Of a stretch of DNA of 64,000 bases, positions 20,969 to 29,601 are shown in pieces (position 1 is the stretch's first letter; every line of letters starts with the position of its first letter). The translations under genes and the position numbers were made by a program. The stretch is from Brachybacterium sp. YJGR34 (GTDB taxonomy: Bacteria; Actinomycetota; Actinomycetes; Actinomycetales; Dermabacteraceae). The stretch lies in contig NZ_PNFB01000004.1 of assembly GCF_003347015.1 (NCBI RefSeq), positions 124,001-188,000 on the forward strand, read 5' to 3'. Below the pieces are notes generated by a model, which saw only the letters and a program-made list of their open reading frames with translations, made no database searches and had not been told where the DNA came from.

Positions 20969-21805
20969 TCAGCGCGTCGCGGGAACCGATCCGGTGGGTC
21001 CGTGAGCGAGAAACTCCGTCGCAGATTCCGTGAGCAGCGCCTTCAGCTGGGCCTTCGGCGGGGGAACGTGTCCGTCCCCGACGTCCACGAGCACAGGTTC
21101 GACATGATGGCCTGCCGGAAGCGCCTCCATGAAGGGTTCGAAGTGGTTGCTCATGTGGGAGCTGTCGCCCGTGTTCTGGATGTAGCGGACGGAGGTATCG
21201 ACGCCGGCGGCGTAGGCATCAGCGAGATCATGCGTGACCGGGATCCTGTCGAGGGCCTCCCCCTGCCAAGCGAGCTTGAGATAGCGCTCCACAATGATCT
21301 GGTTATACTTCGCGAGGCTCGTCTGCGGGTTGACCGGTACTGCCAGCGCACGGGGCAGGCGGCTGGCGTAGTAGAGGGACGCGAAGCCGCCGCCGGAAGC
21401 CCCGAAGCAGATCGTTCGGCCGGTCTCGCTGCTGAGACCACGGATGATGTTCGTGATGTCCTTCTGCAGGGTGGGTTGCCGGGAACTGCCCGCGAACCAC
21501 GCGAGGGAGAGGTTGGCACTGATGTACAGGGAAGGGTCGCAGAGGAAGAGTCGATTCACGGGAAGATGCTCCGAGATGGAGACCCCTGTGAAGACGGGGA
21601 GCGTGAACTTCGCGGGGCTCATCGCAGCATGAAACGAGACGAGAGTGTCGTCGTACCCTCGGTTCTCGAACTTCACATCGACGGGATGTCCATTGCTCAT
21701 GATCGTGTGGACACCGGAGGCAGCCCGCTCTGGACTCGCCAGGAATGCGTTGACGCTCGCGTGGTGGAAGGCGCCTTCCGGCAGATTTCGTTTGATCACG
21801 GCCAC
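20969..21805 (-). CDS. alpha/beta-hydrolase-like protein of the polymer island (paralogue B)
   Basis: A 278-residue protein of unknown function. Its nucleophile-elbow-like motif is CFGASGGGFASL near residue 130, the last conserved motif is GDGHVPPPK with a His at the position expected for a catalytic base, and there is a characteristic LFLCDPSLY..NLSLAWF segment. All three motifs recur in the gene at 25685-26545, so the two are relatives. The start at GTG 21805 is preferred because GAGGAG is 5 nt upstream; GTG 21811 would overlap the pyruvyltransferase stop by 4 nt and is also possible. It is the last gene of the minus-strand arm. Confidence 0.6.
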   Translation of the reverse strand: MAVIKRNLPEGAFHHASVNAFLASPERAASGVHTIMSNGHPVDVKFENRGYDDTLVSFHAAMSPAKFTLPVFTGVSISEHLPVNRLFLCDPSLYISANLSLAWFAGSSRQPTLQKDITNIIRGLSSETGRTICFGASGGGFASLYYASRLPRALAVPVNPQTSLAKYNQIIVERYLKLAWQGEALDRIPVTHDLADAYAAGVDTSVRYIQNTGDSSHMSNHFEPFMEALPAGHHVEPVLVDVGDGHVPPPKAQLKALLTESATEFLAHGPTGSVPATR

Positions 21806-21807
21806 GG

Positions 21808-23187
21808 TCACTCCTCGGTCATCAGTCGGGTGAGTTTCTGCACCGAGCGGCGGAGATCCGCGATGTCGCGCTCGGCGGCGAGCTCGGTGCCGGTGCGCGT
21901 CAGCGCGGCCAGAGCGCTGAGCCGAAGATCCACGGCGGTGGCTCCGATTCGCGCCGGGGCGCGGAGCGCCTTGCCGAACCATGCCGCCGTCGTGTCCTGC
22001 AGCGCGTCGATCCGGTCGTACACGGCGTCCGCGGCGTCAAGGGCGTCCGCTGCCGCCGCCATCACCTCGTCCGCTGTCAGATCGGGCAGACGATCGTCGA
22101 GACGGACCGCGGTCGTCGGCTTTCCCAGGACTCCCATCAGGCCCGGCATCTTGTGACCGTGAGCCCCTGAGTAGATCCCGACCGAGGGGACGCCTCGCGT
22201 CTCACCCAGGATGACGGTGTGGAAGCGGGAGGTGATGAGCAGGTCCACCTCGCTGATGGCCGCCAGGTACTCCTCGTAGGAGGAGGGGTCATTCAGCGTG
22301 ATGCTGTCGGGGCCGAACTCTTGCTGGAGGGAGTCATGGAGGGCAGCGGTGATCTCGCGGTCCGCCCGGGTCTGGATCGTGAGCGACACCTGACGGCCGT
22401 CTCGGAGGATCCGAGCTGCGACCTCGCGGAACAGGCGGAACGCCTGGGACTCTACGAATCCCGACGCACGGTTCTTCGCCTGCACGTAGCTGCTGCGGCG
22501 CGATCCGCTGCGCAGACCGGCGTCCTCGAGTCGCAGCACCAGACCGACGCGCTCCGCGACGTCGACGTGCCGAGGGCCGGACCGCTCGCCAGCGGCGAAG
22601 AAGCCCGGGTCCAGCAACAGGGGAGCGTCGGAGTCCCACTGGGTGCCGGTCATCCGCTGCGACTCTGCATCGCGGAACGCCGAGGCGGAGAGAGATGAGT
22701 CGAGAAAGCGGTCGATCTCCCTGCCCAGCCCCGTGAGGAAGGGGCCGATCGTCGAGGGCAGAAGGATGACAGGACGCCCGACATGGACAGCGGCGATGGC
22801 AGGCAGGAGCCGCCAGAGCAGGTCGGTCAGGTTTCCTCCGTGAGCCGCCTCGAAGAGGTGCTCGCCGGCGTTCAGCAGGACCACGTCGTGGTCCAGGATC
22901 CCGATGTCCTCGGCGAACCGACGCGGGTTCTCGAGTGCGTCCGCGAGCTGCGCGTACTCCTCTGCGCCACCCTTGGGCACTCCGGCGAGGGGGAGATCGT
23001 GGACCCGCAGACCAGGCGCGGAGAGCGAGGCGAGACGAGAATACGCCTCGCCAGGCCTCATACGCACTATCGACGAGTTCTCGACGTCGGCGCCCGCGCG
23101 CCGCAGCAGCTCCTCGGCTCCGGTGTTGATCGCGAGGTCGCCCCAGTTCGAGGCGACGTGCTCGTAGAACAGAATCGCAGTGACCAT
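21808..23187 (-). CDS. polysaccharide pyruvyl transferase family protein (CsaB/WcaK-like)
   Basis: A 459-residue member of the family that adds ketal-linked pyruvate from phosphoenolpyruvate to a sugar of a surface polymer. Diagnostic segments are the start FYEHVASNWGDLAINTGAEELL, VILLPSTIGPF in the middle and ITSRFHTVILG near residue 345, with the conserved RxH. The C-terminal 80 residues are an Ala/Asp/Arg-rich helical tail beyond the usual domain. The ATG at 23187 has GGAG 6 nt upstream. Pyruvylated cell-wall polymers bind SLH-type surface proteins in other Gram-positives; whether that applies here is unknown. Confidence 0.85.
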   Translation of the reverse strand: MVTAILFYEHVASNWGDLAINTGAEELLRRAGADVENSSIVRMRPGEAYSRLASLSAPGLRVHDLPLAGVPKGGAEEYAQLADALENPRRFAEDIGILDHDVVLLNAGEHLFEAAHGGNLTDLLWRLLPAIAAVHVGRPVILLPSTIGPFLTGLGREIDRFLDSSLSASAFRDAESQRMTGTQWDSDAPLLLDPGFFAAGERSGPRHVDVAERVGLVLRLEDAGLRSGSRRSSYVQAKNRASGFVESQAFRLFREVAARILRDGRQVSLTIQTRADREITAALHDSLQQEFGPDSITLNDPSSYEEYLAAISEVDLLITSRFHTVILGETRGVPSVGIYSGAHGHKMPGLMGVLGKPTTAVRLDDRLPDLTADEVMAAAADALDAADAVYDRIDALQDTTAAWFGKALRAPARIGATAVDLRLSALAALTRTGTELAAERDIADLRRSVQKLTRLMTEE

Positions 23188-23218
23188 GGAAGGCTCCAGG
23201 GGGATCGGGGGAACGCTG

Positions 23219-25681
23219 TCAGTGCAGCAGCGACGTGATGAGGGCGGTGAACGAGTCGCCGACAGCATCCCAGCTGCGCTCGCGACGCACCCACCCCTGA
23301 GCAGCGGATCGGGTAGCGGCCGTCGCCTCGAGGTCGGTGATGACTGCTTCAAGAGCATCAGCCAGTGCGCTCGAAGAACCATTGGCCACCATGCGGCCCC
23401 GTTCCCCGTGATTCACGATCTCGGCGAGGGCGGGGACGTCGGAGACGATCACTGGCTTACCGGCAGCCATCGCCTCGAACGGCTTCAGTGGGGAGACCGC
23501 CTCGGTAGCGGGTGTCAGGAGCCGCGGGTAGGCGAAGACATCGACGATCGCGGCGTACCTGGCCACCTGCTCGTGCGGAACCCGTCCGGTGAACGTCAGA
23601 TGCTCGGGACCGAGGTCTAGCGATGACGCCAATGAGTACAGCGCCGACGCGGCGGCGCCGTCACCGACGAACAGTCCGTGGAAAGCGATGCCGCGCGTCC
23701 GCAGCTCGGCCAAGGCACGCAGATAGACGTCCAATCCCTCATAGCCGACGAAGCTGCCGATATAACCGAGGACGGGTACGTCATCGCCCCAGCCGAGGGA
23801 TTGCAGAAGCGCCGGATCACGGTAGGCCTCCGCGAAAACCTCGACGTCCACAGCATTGGGAACGATCTGGACAGGGGCCTTGGTGGTGACTCGACCCGCA
23901 ATGATGCGTGCCATCGCCTCGGTGATGGTCGCCACCGTGTCCGCTTGGGCGAGAACTGCGTTCTCGAGCCGTACAGTCTGCGCGCGGAGCACTTCCTTGC
24001 GCGGGGAATGATCGGCCTCATAGACCAGCTCCCACATCCCGGAGACCTCGTAAATGGTCGGGATCCCGAAGTGCTTGGCGGCGATCAGCCCAGGGAGGGC
24101 CGAGACATAGGTCGAGCGCAGATGCACGACCGATGGGCGCTCCTGGCGGATCACGTTGCAATAGTGCTCGAGCGATTCGAGCATGTACTGGAACTGGCCG
24201 GCCTTCCGAGCGTGCTGTGTGCCCAGGCGTCGGTAGCGCACACCCTCGAAATCGACCTCGGCGATCTCGCCCGGTGCCAGCGAGTTGCTCTCTTCAGGGA
24301 ACCCGGGACGCGTGTACGCCACATGATCGTCCACGGACGAGACGAGATGGCGCAGCAGGCTCTGGGCACGGACGGCGTAGCCGCCGCTCTGCTCGGGCGC
24401 ACTGGCATGAAGGATCGTGAGAACCTTGCCGGGCCGAAGCTCCACGGATTCCTTCGGTCCAGCACTCACCTCATCCAACGCGTCGAGGAGCGCGGCCGCG
24501 GCGGTGGCTTCCTGCGTGATGCGGTCTGACGCAGCGAAACCGGCAGCCTCCGCGAAGTTCCCGACTGCGAACTGGGCTCGCTGCATACGTGCTCGGTAGT
24601 ACTTGCCCTCGAATCTTGCGGGGATGTCATGGAGCAGGGCGAGTGCCTCGGCGGCGAACCCCGCCTCGAGCAGATGGCCGGCGAGTGACTCCCTCAGGTC
24701 AGCGGCGTCCCGGCCGGCGGCCTGGAAGTGCGCCAGCCGTGTGAATCCGCGAGTGTCGCTGTACAGCGGGAGCTGAGGACGGTGCTCCTTGCGGAGCGCC
24801 TCGAGGATCATTCCGCGAAAACTCCGCAGGACCGGATCACACAGCAGGTCCAGAGCACCCTGGAAGACAGCCAGGATGACGAGTTCCTCCTCAGAACCAA
24901 CGCAGAGGTCGTCGATCGGGATGACGTCCAGGAGAGCGGCTCCGCCCGCATCGATGACCTGGTAGTTCCCCTCGTCGGAACGTACCGCGTGCAGTGAACG
25001 CGAAGGGAGGCTCGAGGAGATCGTCGCGCTGATGGCCGTGGAGCACTGGTCTGTGGACGAAAAAATCGTCGCCGCCGTCACTGGGAGGATCTGGCAGGCG
25101 GTGAGTACAGCGGTGACGATGTCGTCCGGCGCATCGGCGTCGACGTCCACCAGGAGGACATCGCGGTGCATTCCGAGGGGGCGCTCGCTCAGGGAGTCGA
25201 CGAACTCCTCGAGCCACGTGGCCGAATCGACGGCTGTGCCGACGGCATCATCCGAACCGGCTGGGTCCCGAAGGCGCGCCTCGTCGAGCACGCCCTCCGC
25301 GGTGACGCGGATGGAGTGGACGAGCCGCTCCCCGAGAATGGCGGGAAGAGAATGCTGCTCCGCCAGCAGAGCCTCCAGCCGCCTCTTCTGCCAGGCCTTG
25401 GCGGCTGACGGCAGCGCGTTCTGAGCCAGAAGAAATGCGAGCCAGCGAGCACCCTCCCCGGTCAGCACCTCGGCCGCGAAACGGCAGCGCCCGGCGCTGC
25501 CATCCGCCAGGGCGAGGTGGAACATCATCCGCTGCACGAGTGGAGAGGAAGAGAAGGGGCGCAGCAAGGAGCTCAACCGAGCGCTCTTGGCCGCCGGCGG
25601 CCCGGGGGTGGAGAGCTGCTCCACGGAGAGCCGGACGGCATCCCTCAAGGATTCCGGTGCGATCGACGCATCAGGGGACAT
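23219..25681 (-). CDS. large family 4 glycosyltransferase with N-terminal helical extension
   Basis: An 820-residue protein. Residues 1 to about 415 are a helical, Ala/Leu/Arg-rich region without a recognised fold. Residues about 420-820 are a GT-B glycosyltransferase with HASAPEQSGGYAVRA at the acceptor side, IPTIYEVSGMWE, ATITEAMARII, VPNAVDVEVF, GRVPHEQVARY and LKPFEAMAAGKPVIVSDVPALAEI (EX7E-type end). The GT part is related to that at 16241-18004. It begins 3 nt after the stop of the preceding hydrolase-like gene, so the minus arm is a tight operon. Donor sugar unknown. Confidence 0.85.
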   Translation of the reverse strand: MSPDASIAPESLRDAVRLSVEQLSTPGPPAAKSARLSSLLRPFSSSPLVQRMMFHLALADGSAGRCRFAAEVLTGEGARWLAFLLAQNALPSAAKAWQKRRLEALLAEQHSLPAILGERLVHSIRVTAEGVLDEARLRDPAGSDDAVGTAVDSATWLEEFVDSLSERPLGMHRDVLLVDVDADAPDDIVTAVLTACQILPVTAATIFSSTDQCSTAISATISSSLPSRSLHAVRSDEGNYQVIDAGGAALLDVIPIDDLCVGSEEELVILAVFQGALDLLCDPVLRSFRGMILEALRKEHRPQLPLYSDTRGFTRLAHFQAAGRDAADLRESLAGHLLEAGFAAEALALLHDIPARFEGKYYRARMQRAQFAVGNFAEAAGFAASDRITQEATAAAALLDALDEVSAGPKESVELRPGKVLTILHASAPEQSGGYAVRAQSLLRHLVSSVDDHVAYTRPGFPEESNSLAPGEIAEVDFEGVRYRRLGTQHARKAGQFQYMLESLEHYCNVIRQERPSVVHLRSTYVSALPGLIAAKHFGIPTIYEVSGMWELVYEADHSPRKEVLRAQTVRLENAVLAQADTVATITEAMARIIAGRVTTKAPVQIVPNAVDVEVFAEAYRDPALLQSLGWGDDVPVLGYIGSFVGYEGLDVYLRALAELRTRGIAFHGLFVGDGAAASALYSLASSLDLGPEHLTFTGRVPHEQVARYAAIVDVFAYPRLLTPATEAVSPLKPFEAMAAGKPVIVSDVPALAEIVNHGERGRMVANGSSSALADALEAVITDLEATAATRSAAQGWVRRERSWDAVGDSFTALITSLLH

Positions 25682-25684
25682 CGG

Positions 25685-26545
25685 TCAGTGCACCATCCCA
25701 TCGAGCTGGGCATTGATCTCCTGCAGTGTGCGCAGCTTCGGGATCGGCATGTGACCGGACTTCTCGTCGTAGTACGTGGCGACGTCGATCCGGGGAAGCG
25801 CGCTCAACGAGGCGATGGACTTCATACCGCGTAGCAGAGCGTCCATCTGACGCGTGACGTCGTTCTTGCTCGCTGTGTTCAGAAGATAGCGCACGGGAGG
25901 CACGTACCCGGTCTCGGCGAAGGCCTTCACGGCATGGGTCCTGGCGGGGAACTGAGCGCTGACCTCGGCGGAATCCGCGGTTCCGTACGAGTGCCGACAG
26001 ATCGACCGGACGTTCGCCTCCATGTACCGAGTCCAGTCGATCTGCGGATTGTTGACCAGACTGCGGCTGTGCTCATCACGCGCCGCGAGCTGCATGGCTT
26101 GGAATCCGCCCGCGCTGCTTCCGTAGTAGAGCCGCCTCGAGGAGGGGACATCCAGGTGCCGGGCGACATACTGGGCCGTCTGCGCCATCGCGGGAAGTGC
26201 GAAGCCCCGGGGCGCCCCCTGCCCCCACGCGATAGCGAGGGAGTTGTCCGGACGGATGGTCGGATCCGAGAGGAACAGCGCGGAGCCTCGGAAGTCCTCG
26301 ACCCAGGTACGGCGCTGGAACACCTCCCGCGGGTCGATGCCGGGCTTCCGCGCGACCGCCCCATTGGTCGCGATCACCAGACGGTCGGGGAACGACTCGT
26401 TGATCCAGAGGAGCGCATTCACGCGGACTGTTCCGATCAACAGGTCGAAGCGGTTGAAGGACCCCGGGACGGGGGCGAGTTCAGAGCCCAGATGCAAGGT
26501 GCCCAGCGCGGCGAACTCGGATCGGCCAGCGACGGTCGTCGTCAT
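25685..26545 (-). CDS. alpha/beta-hydrolase-like protein of the polymer island (paralogue A)
   Basis: A 286-residue protein without recognised function. It has the elbow YYGSSAGGFQAM (GxSxGG) near residue 143, ALFLSDPTI..NSLAIAW before it, NNPQIDWTRYM after it, VRYLLNTASKND, and GHMPIPKLRTL at the end, where the His may be the catalytic base. The same five segments occur in order in the product of 20969-21805. The Ser-His arrangement suggests an esterase or acyltransferase acting on the polymer or a precursor, as inference only. It starts 4 nt after the stop of the next gene upstream in the transcript. Confidence 0.6.
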   Translation of the reverse strand: MTTTVAGRSEFAALGTLHLGSELAPVPGSFNRFDLLIGTVRVNALLWINESFPDRLVIATNGAVARKPGIDPREVFQRRTWVEDFRGSALFLSDPTIRPDNSLAIAWGQGAPRGFALPAMAQTAQYVARHLDVPSSRRLYYGSSAGGFQAMQLAARDEHSRSLVNNPQIDWTRYMEANVRSICRHSYGTADSAEVSAQFPARTHAVKAFAETGYVPPVRYLLNTASKNDVTRQMDALLRGMKSIASLSALPRIDVATYYDEKSGHMPIPKLRTLQEINAQLDGMVH

Positions 26546-26549
26546 GCGA

Positions 26550-29204
26550 TCACCTGGCCGGGACCGCGTGGGAGAAGAACTCCACCAGCTCCGGGTCATC
26601 CCATTCCGTCTTCTCGTAGAACGCGACCAGTCGATGAATCAGTTCGGTCGCGTACTCACGGTCCTCGGGAGCGACCAGGGCCAGCTTCTTCACGTACCAG
26701 CCCTTGACGAACTTCTCGAGCCGACGATGGTTGTAGTCCTCGAGCAGTCCGACGGACTTGAGCCACGCGGCGCGGTCCTCTTCGAGCGGGAGGTACTTCT
26801 CGTAGAAGCGCGGACTGATCGAGTTCACCGTGGAGCCGGAGATCGCCGCGTAGTACGTGTGGATCGCGAGCGGATAGATCCCGACCTTGGACGCGTGGTA
26901 CAGCATCTGCTGGAAGAAGTACGAGTCCTGGCCCACGGCGCCCAGCGGCTGATAGATCCCGAGTCCGCGGAGCCAGTCGGTGCGAGCGACGAGGGCCTGG
27001 ATGCTCATCGGCTGGTAGTTCGCCGAGGAGAGAGCGTTCTCCTGGACCTCACCAGACTCCCTGTCGACCACATGGCGCAGGACGCCGAAGTTGTTGACCG
27101 GTGCGCGACGGCTCTTGAACCGCACGATGTTGCCGATCGCGAAATGCAGGTCGCGCTGCTTCACCTTGTCCAGGAGGAAGGCGAAACCGTCGTTCGTCTG
27201 CTCGTTGTCAGGATCGAGATAGGTGATGTACGGCGTGCGCGCGAGCTCGAGCCCCTTGTTGCGCGGACGCGAGGCGCTGCCCGAACCGCCCACCGGGAAC
27301 TGGAACAGGCGGACATTCGAATAGCGCCGCTCGAGGTCGTGCAGGATCCATTGGGTTTCTGGGTCACTGGATCCGTCGTCGACGAGAAGGATCTCCGAGC
27401 GCTCGAAGCTGGTGGAGCGTCGAAGGGACTCGAAGCACTTGAACTTCAGATGGGGGCCGTTGTTGTACACCGGCACCACGACCGTGAGCTCGGGCTCCTC
27501 GGCGATCTCGACGACCGGTGTGCTCTCCGATCGCAGCTCGCCGACGACGGTAACCGAGGTCGACGCCTCGGCGCGGGCCTGTTCGAGGGTGCGTCCCTCG
27601 GCGACCCACACGGCAGTCACGGGTGCGCCGGCCAGAGAATCCACGCCGCCGTACTCGAACAGCTCGGCGCCGGTGTCGATCGGACGCAGGGCGGAACAGT
27701 CGGCATCGCTGAAGCGGAAGGCGTTCACGGCGTCCTGAATGATGTGCGGGCCGTATTCGTAACCGGCCTCCGCGTGGAGGTGCAGATCGCCGTCGCGCCC
27801 GCCCCTGACCTCGGTGCCCTCACTGACCCGGACGACACGGGAGAGGAGCTCCTCGGAGAGCGTTGAGCTCTCGAGCAGAGCGGACACAGCCGCGTCGTCG
27901 CCCGTGATGTACACACGGTGGTCCGGCCGGTGGGAGGGCAGTCCGACAGCTTCGATGATCGTGTCGACGCGATCGAACGCCGTCGCCTCCGTGAAGGCGG
28001 CACGGATGCCAGCGGTCTGAGCCTCGCGGATGCTGTGCTCGGTCATCGCAGAATAGGACTGCTCGGCGTCGACCCGACTGTCCGGCATAGTGACCTGTGG
28101 ATAGAGCGAGTTCACCCCAGCGCTGTAGTTCGAGATCAGCGCCGTTCCCATCGCCTGCAGCTCGATCACGCGATTGGCGAACATGGTCTGGCTTCCGGTG
28201 ACTGAGTTCAGATTGATCGCAGTCGGCAGGAGGCGCTGCAACGCAAGCAGGTTGTCGTGCTCGATCGGCTTGTGAAGGTACGGCAGATACCGCTCCGGGT
28301 AGAGGTACTTGTCCGCGCCGGGGAACTTCTCCGGATCGAGTTCGAGGTTGCGGTCGACGAGGATCAAGTCAGCGTCTGCATCGAGCAGACCGTCGAAGAT
28401 CTTCTGGGCGGCCTGGCGACGGTCGTGGTACTTGTGCTCGAACCAAGAGCCGGCGAACAGGATCTCGTGGCCCCGGTGGCGCATGCACCCCATCGGATTG
28501 TGATGGGTGTGGTTCACAGCGAACGGAAGCACAGCGACAGGCCGGTCCTCGCCGAACTTCTTGTGATAACCGGAGACGGACTCGGCAGCCGTGGTGAAGA
28601 TGTAGTCCGCTTGGCGCCCCAGGTTCGAGAAACGATCGAAGTTGGGCGGGTCTTCTTTCGAGTAGAAGACCACCGGGATGCCGAGCTCCTTTGCTCGGGG
28701 GATGATCGACTCGTCCAGGATCCTGCCCGCGGCCGTCTTCCCGTTGGCGACACCGGCCCACTCCCCGTCCAGTCCGCGCCAGGCGGAGGTGATGAGCAGG
28801 ATGTCGAGCGACTCCATGTGCTCGCCGTAGTTGCGCGGCGACAGCGGCACGAAATGCGCGGCGTCCTTGAGGCTGTCGTACAGGAACTGATCGGCGATGA
28901 TGCCGATCCTCACGTCCCGTCGCCTGTCCCAGAGAGGCTGGCTGACCTCCGGGAGGTCCTGTGCCTCCGCCATCAGCGCGGAGACCGTCTCGGCGACGGG
29001 CTCACCGAGCGCCCGCTGACGCTCGAGGTACGTCTCGCGGTCCTTCGACGGCATGAGGTAGGGATGCTTCCCCTCGAGCGCGTCCTGGAAGTACTGGGAG
29101 CGCACGTGTCCGGACAGCTTCTTGTGGACGGTGCGTGAGGCGTTGAGCGCTTCCTTGCGCGCCGCGATCTTCTCGAGGCGCTTTTCGATGTCTGCCTGTT
29201 TCAT
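26550..29204 (-). CDS. two-domain glycosyltransferase (CgeB/GT-B-like N half, GT2 C half)
   Basis: An 884-residue protein with three parts. Residues 1-90: basic coiled-coil-like helix (KRLEKIAARKEAL). Residues about 95-460: a GT-B-like domain of the CgeB type with VVFYSKEDPPNFDRF, AVLPFAVNHTHHNP, EILFAGSWFEHKYHDRR and ANRVIELQAMGTALISNY. Residues about 570-780: a family 2 glycosyltransferase with LTVVVPVYNNGP, EILLVDDGSSD and the DxD-like TYLDPDNEQ. Two active domains would let it add two residues or act as a polymerase. The gene at 49958-51901 has the same N-half-plus-GT2 plan. Overall it fits synthesis of the island's polymer. Confidence 0.85.
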   Translation of the reverse strand: MKQADIEKRLEKIAARKEALNASRTVHKKLSGHVRSQYFQDALEGKHPYLMPSKDRETYLERQRALGEPVAETVSALMAEAQDLPEVSQPLWDRRRDVRIGIIADQFLYDSLKDAAHFVPLSPRNYGEHMESLDILLITSAWRGLDGEWAGVANGKTAAGRILDESIIPRAKELGIPVVFYSKEDPPNFDRFSNLGRQADYIFTTAAESVSGYHKKFGEDRPVAVLPFAVNHTHHNPMGCMRHRGHEILFAGSWFEHKYHDRRQAAQKIFDGLLDADADLILVDRNLELDPEKFPGADKYLYPERYLPYLHKPIEHDNLLALQRLLPTAINLNSVTGSQTMFANRVIELQAMGTALISNYSAGVNSLYPQVTMPDSRVDAEQSYSAMTEHSIREAQTAGIRAAFTEATAFDRVDTIIEAVGLPSHRPDHRVYITGDDAAVSALLESSTLSEELLSRVVRVSEGTEVRGGRDGDLHLHAEAGYEYGPHIIQDAVNAFRFSDADCSALRPIDTGAELFEYGGVDSLAGAPVTAVWVAEGRTLEQARAEASTSVTVVGELRSESTPVVEIAEEPELTVVVPVYNNGPHLKFKCFESLRRSTSFERSEILLVDDGSSDPETQWILHDLERRYSNVRLFQFPVGGSGSASRPRNKGLELARTPYITYLDPDNEQTNDGFAFLLDKVKQRDLHFAIGNIVRFKSRRAPVNNFGVLRHVVDRESGEVQENALSSANYQPMSIQALVARTDWLRGLGIYQPLGAVGQDSYFFQQMLYHASKVGIYPLAIHTYYAAISGSTVNSISPRFYEKYLPLEEDRAAWLKSVGLLEDYNHRRLEKFVKGWYVKKLALVAPEDREYATELIHRLVAFYEKTEWDDPELVEFFSHAVPAR

Positions 29205-29219
29205 GTCCTCGGAACCTGC

Positions 29220-29576
29220 TTATCGTGCGTTCGGACGGCGGATCGAGCGCGTGGCACGCCAATAGGCGCGCTGCAACTGGAGGCCCTTGGTCTGCTCGAG
29301 CCGATTGAGTCGCTCCTCGACGTCTGCGAGTCGCTTCTCAGCGGCTGCGAGCTTCTCCTCAGCGGCTTTGCGCCTGGTTTTCTCGGCGGACAACTGCTCG
29401 GTGATCGCGGAGATCTTCTCTTCACGCTTCGTGATGCCGCCCAGGAGCCGCTCCTCGCGCTCGTACTGGGACAGCAGCTCCTTGGCGACGGAGTCGTACT
29501 CGCTCGCGACGCTGTCGATGAATCGTGCAGTGTTATCGCGGACTGTCGACCCGTGGTCGCTCGTCGCGGTTGTCAT
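29220..29576 (-). CDS. small coiled-coil protein
   Basis: A 118-residue protein, predicted to be almost all helix from residue 20 to 95. The Glu/Lys/Ala-rich heptads (EKISAITEQLSAEK, KRLADVEERLNRLEQ) mark a long coiled coil, followed by a basic tail (RAYWRATRSIRR). No membrane segment or enzyme motif is seen. It lies in the tight minus-strand operon between the epimerase and the two-domain glycosyltransferase, 15 nt before the latter. It could be a scaffold or chain-length spacer for the polymer machinery, as small coiled-coil partners are in other polymerase systems; this is inference. Confidence 0.65.
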   Translation of the reverse strand: MTTATSDHGSTVRDNTARFIDSVASEYDSVAKELLSQYEREERLLGGITKREEKISAITEQLSAEKTRRKAAEEKLAAAEKRLADVEERLNRLEQTKGLQLQRAYWRATRSIRRPNAR

Positions 29577-29601
29577 GGAGCCCTCTTCGATGGTGTCGGG
29601 G

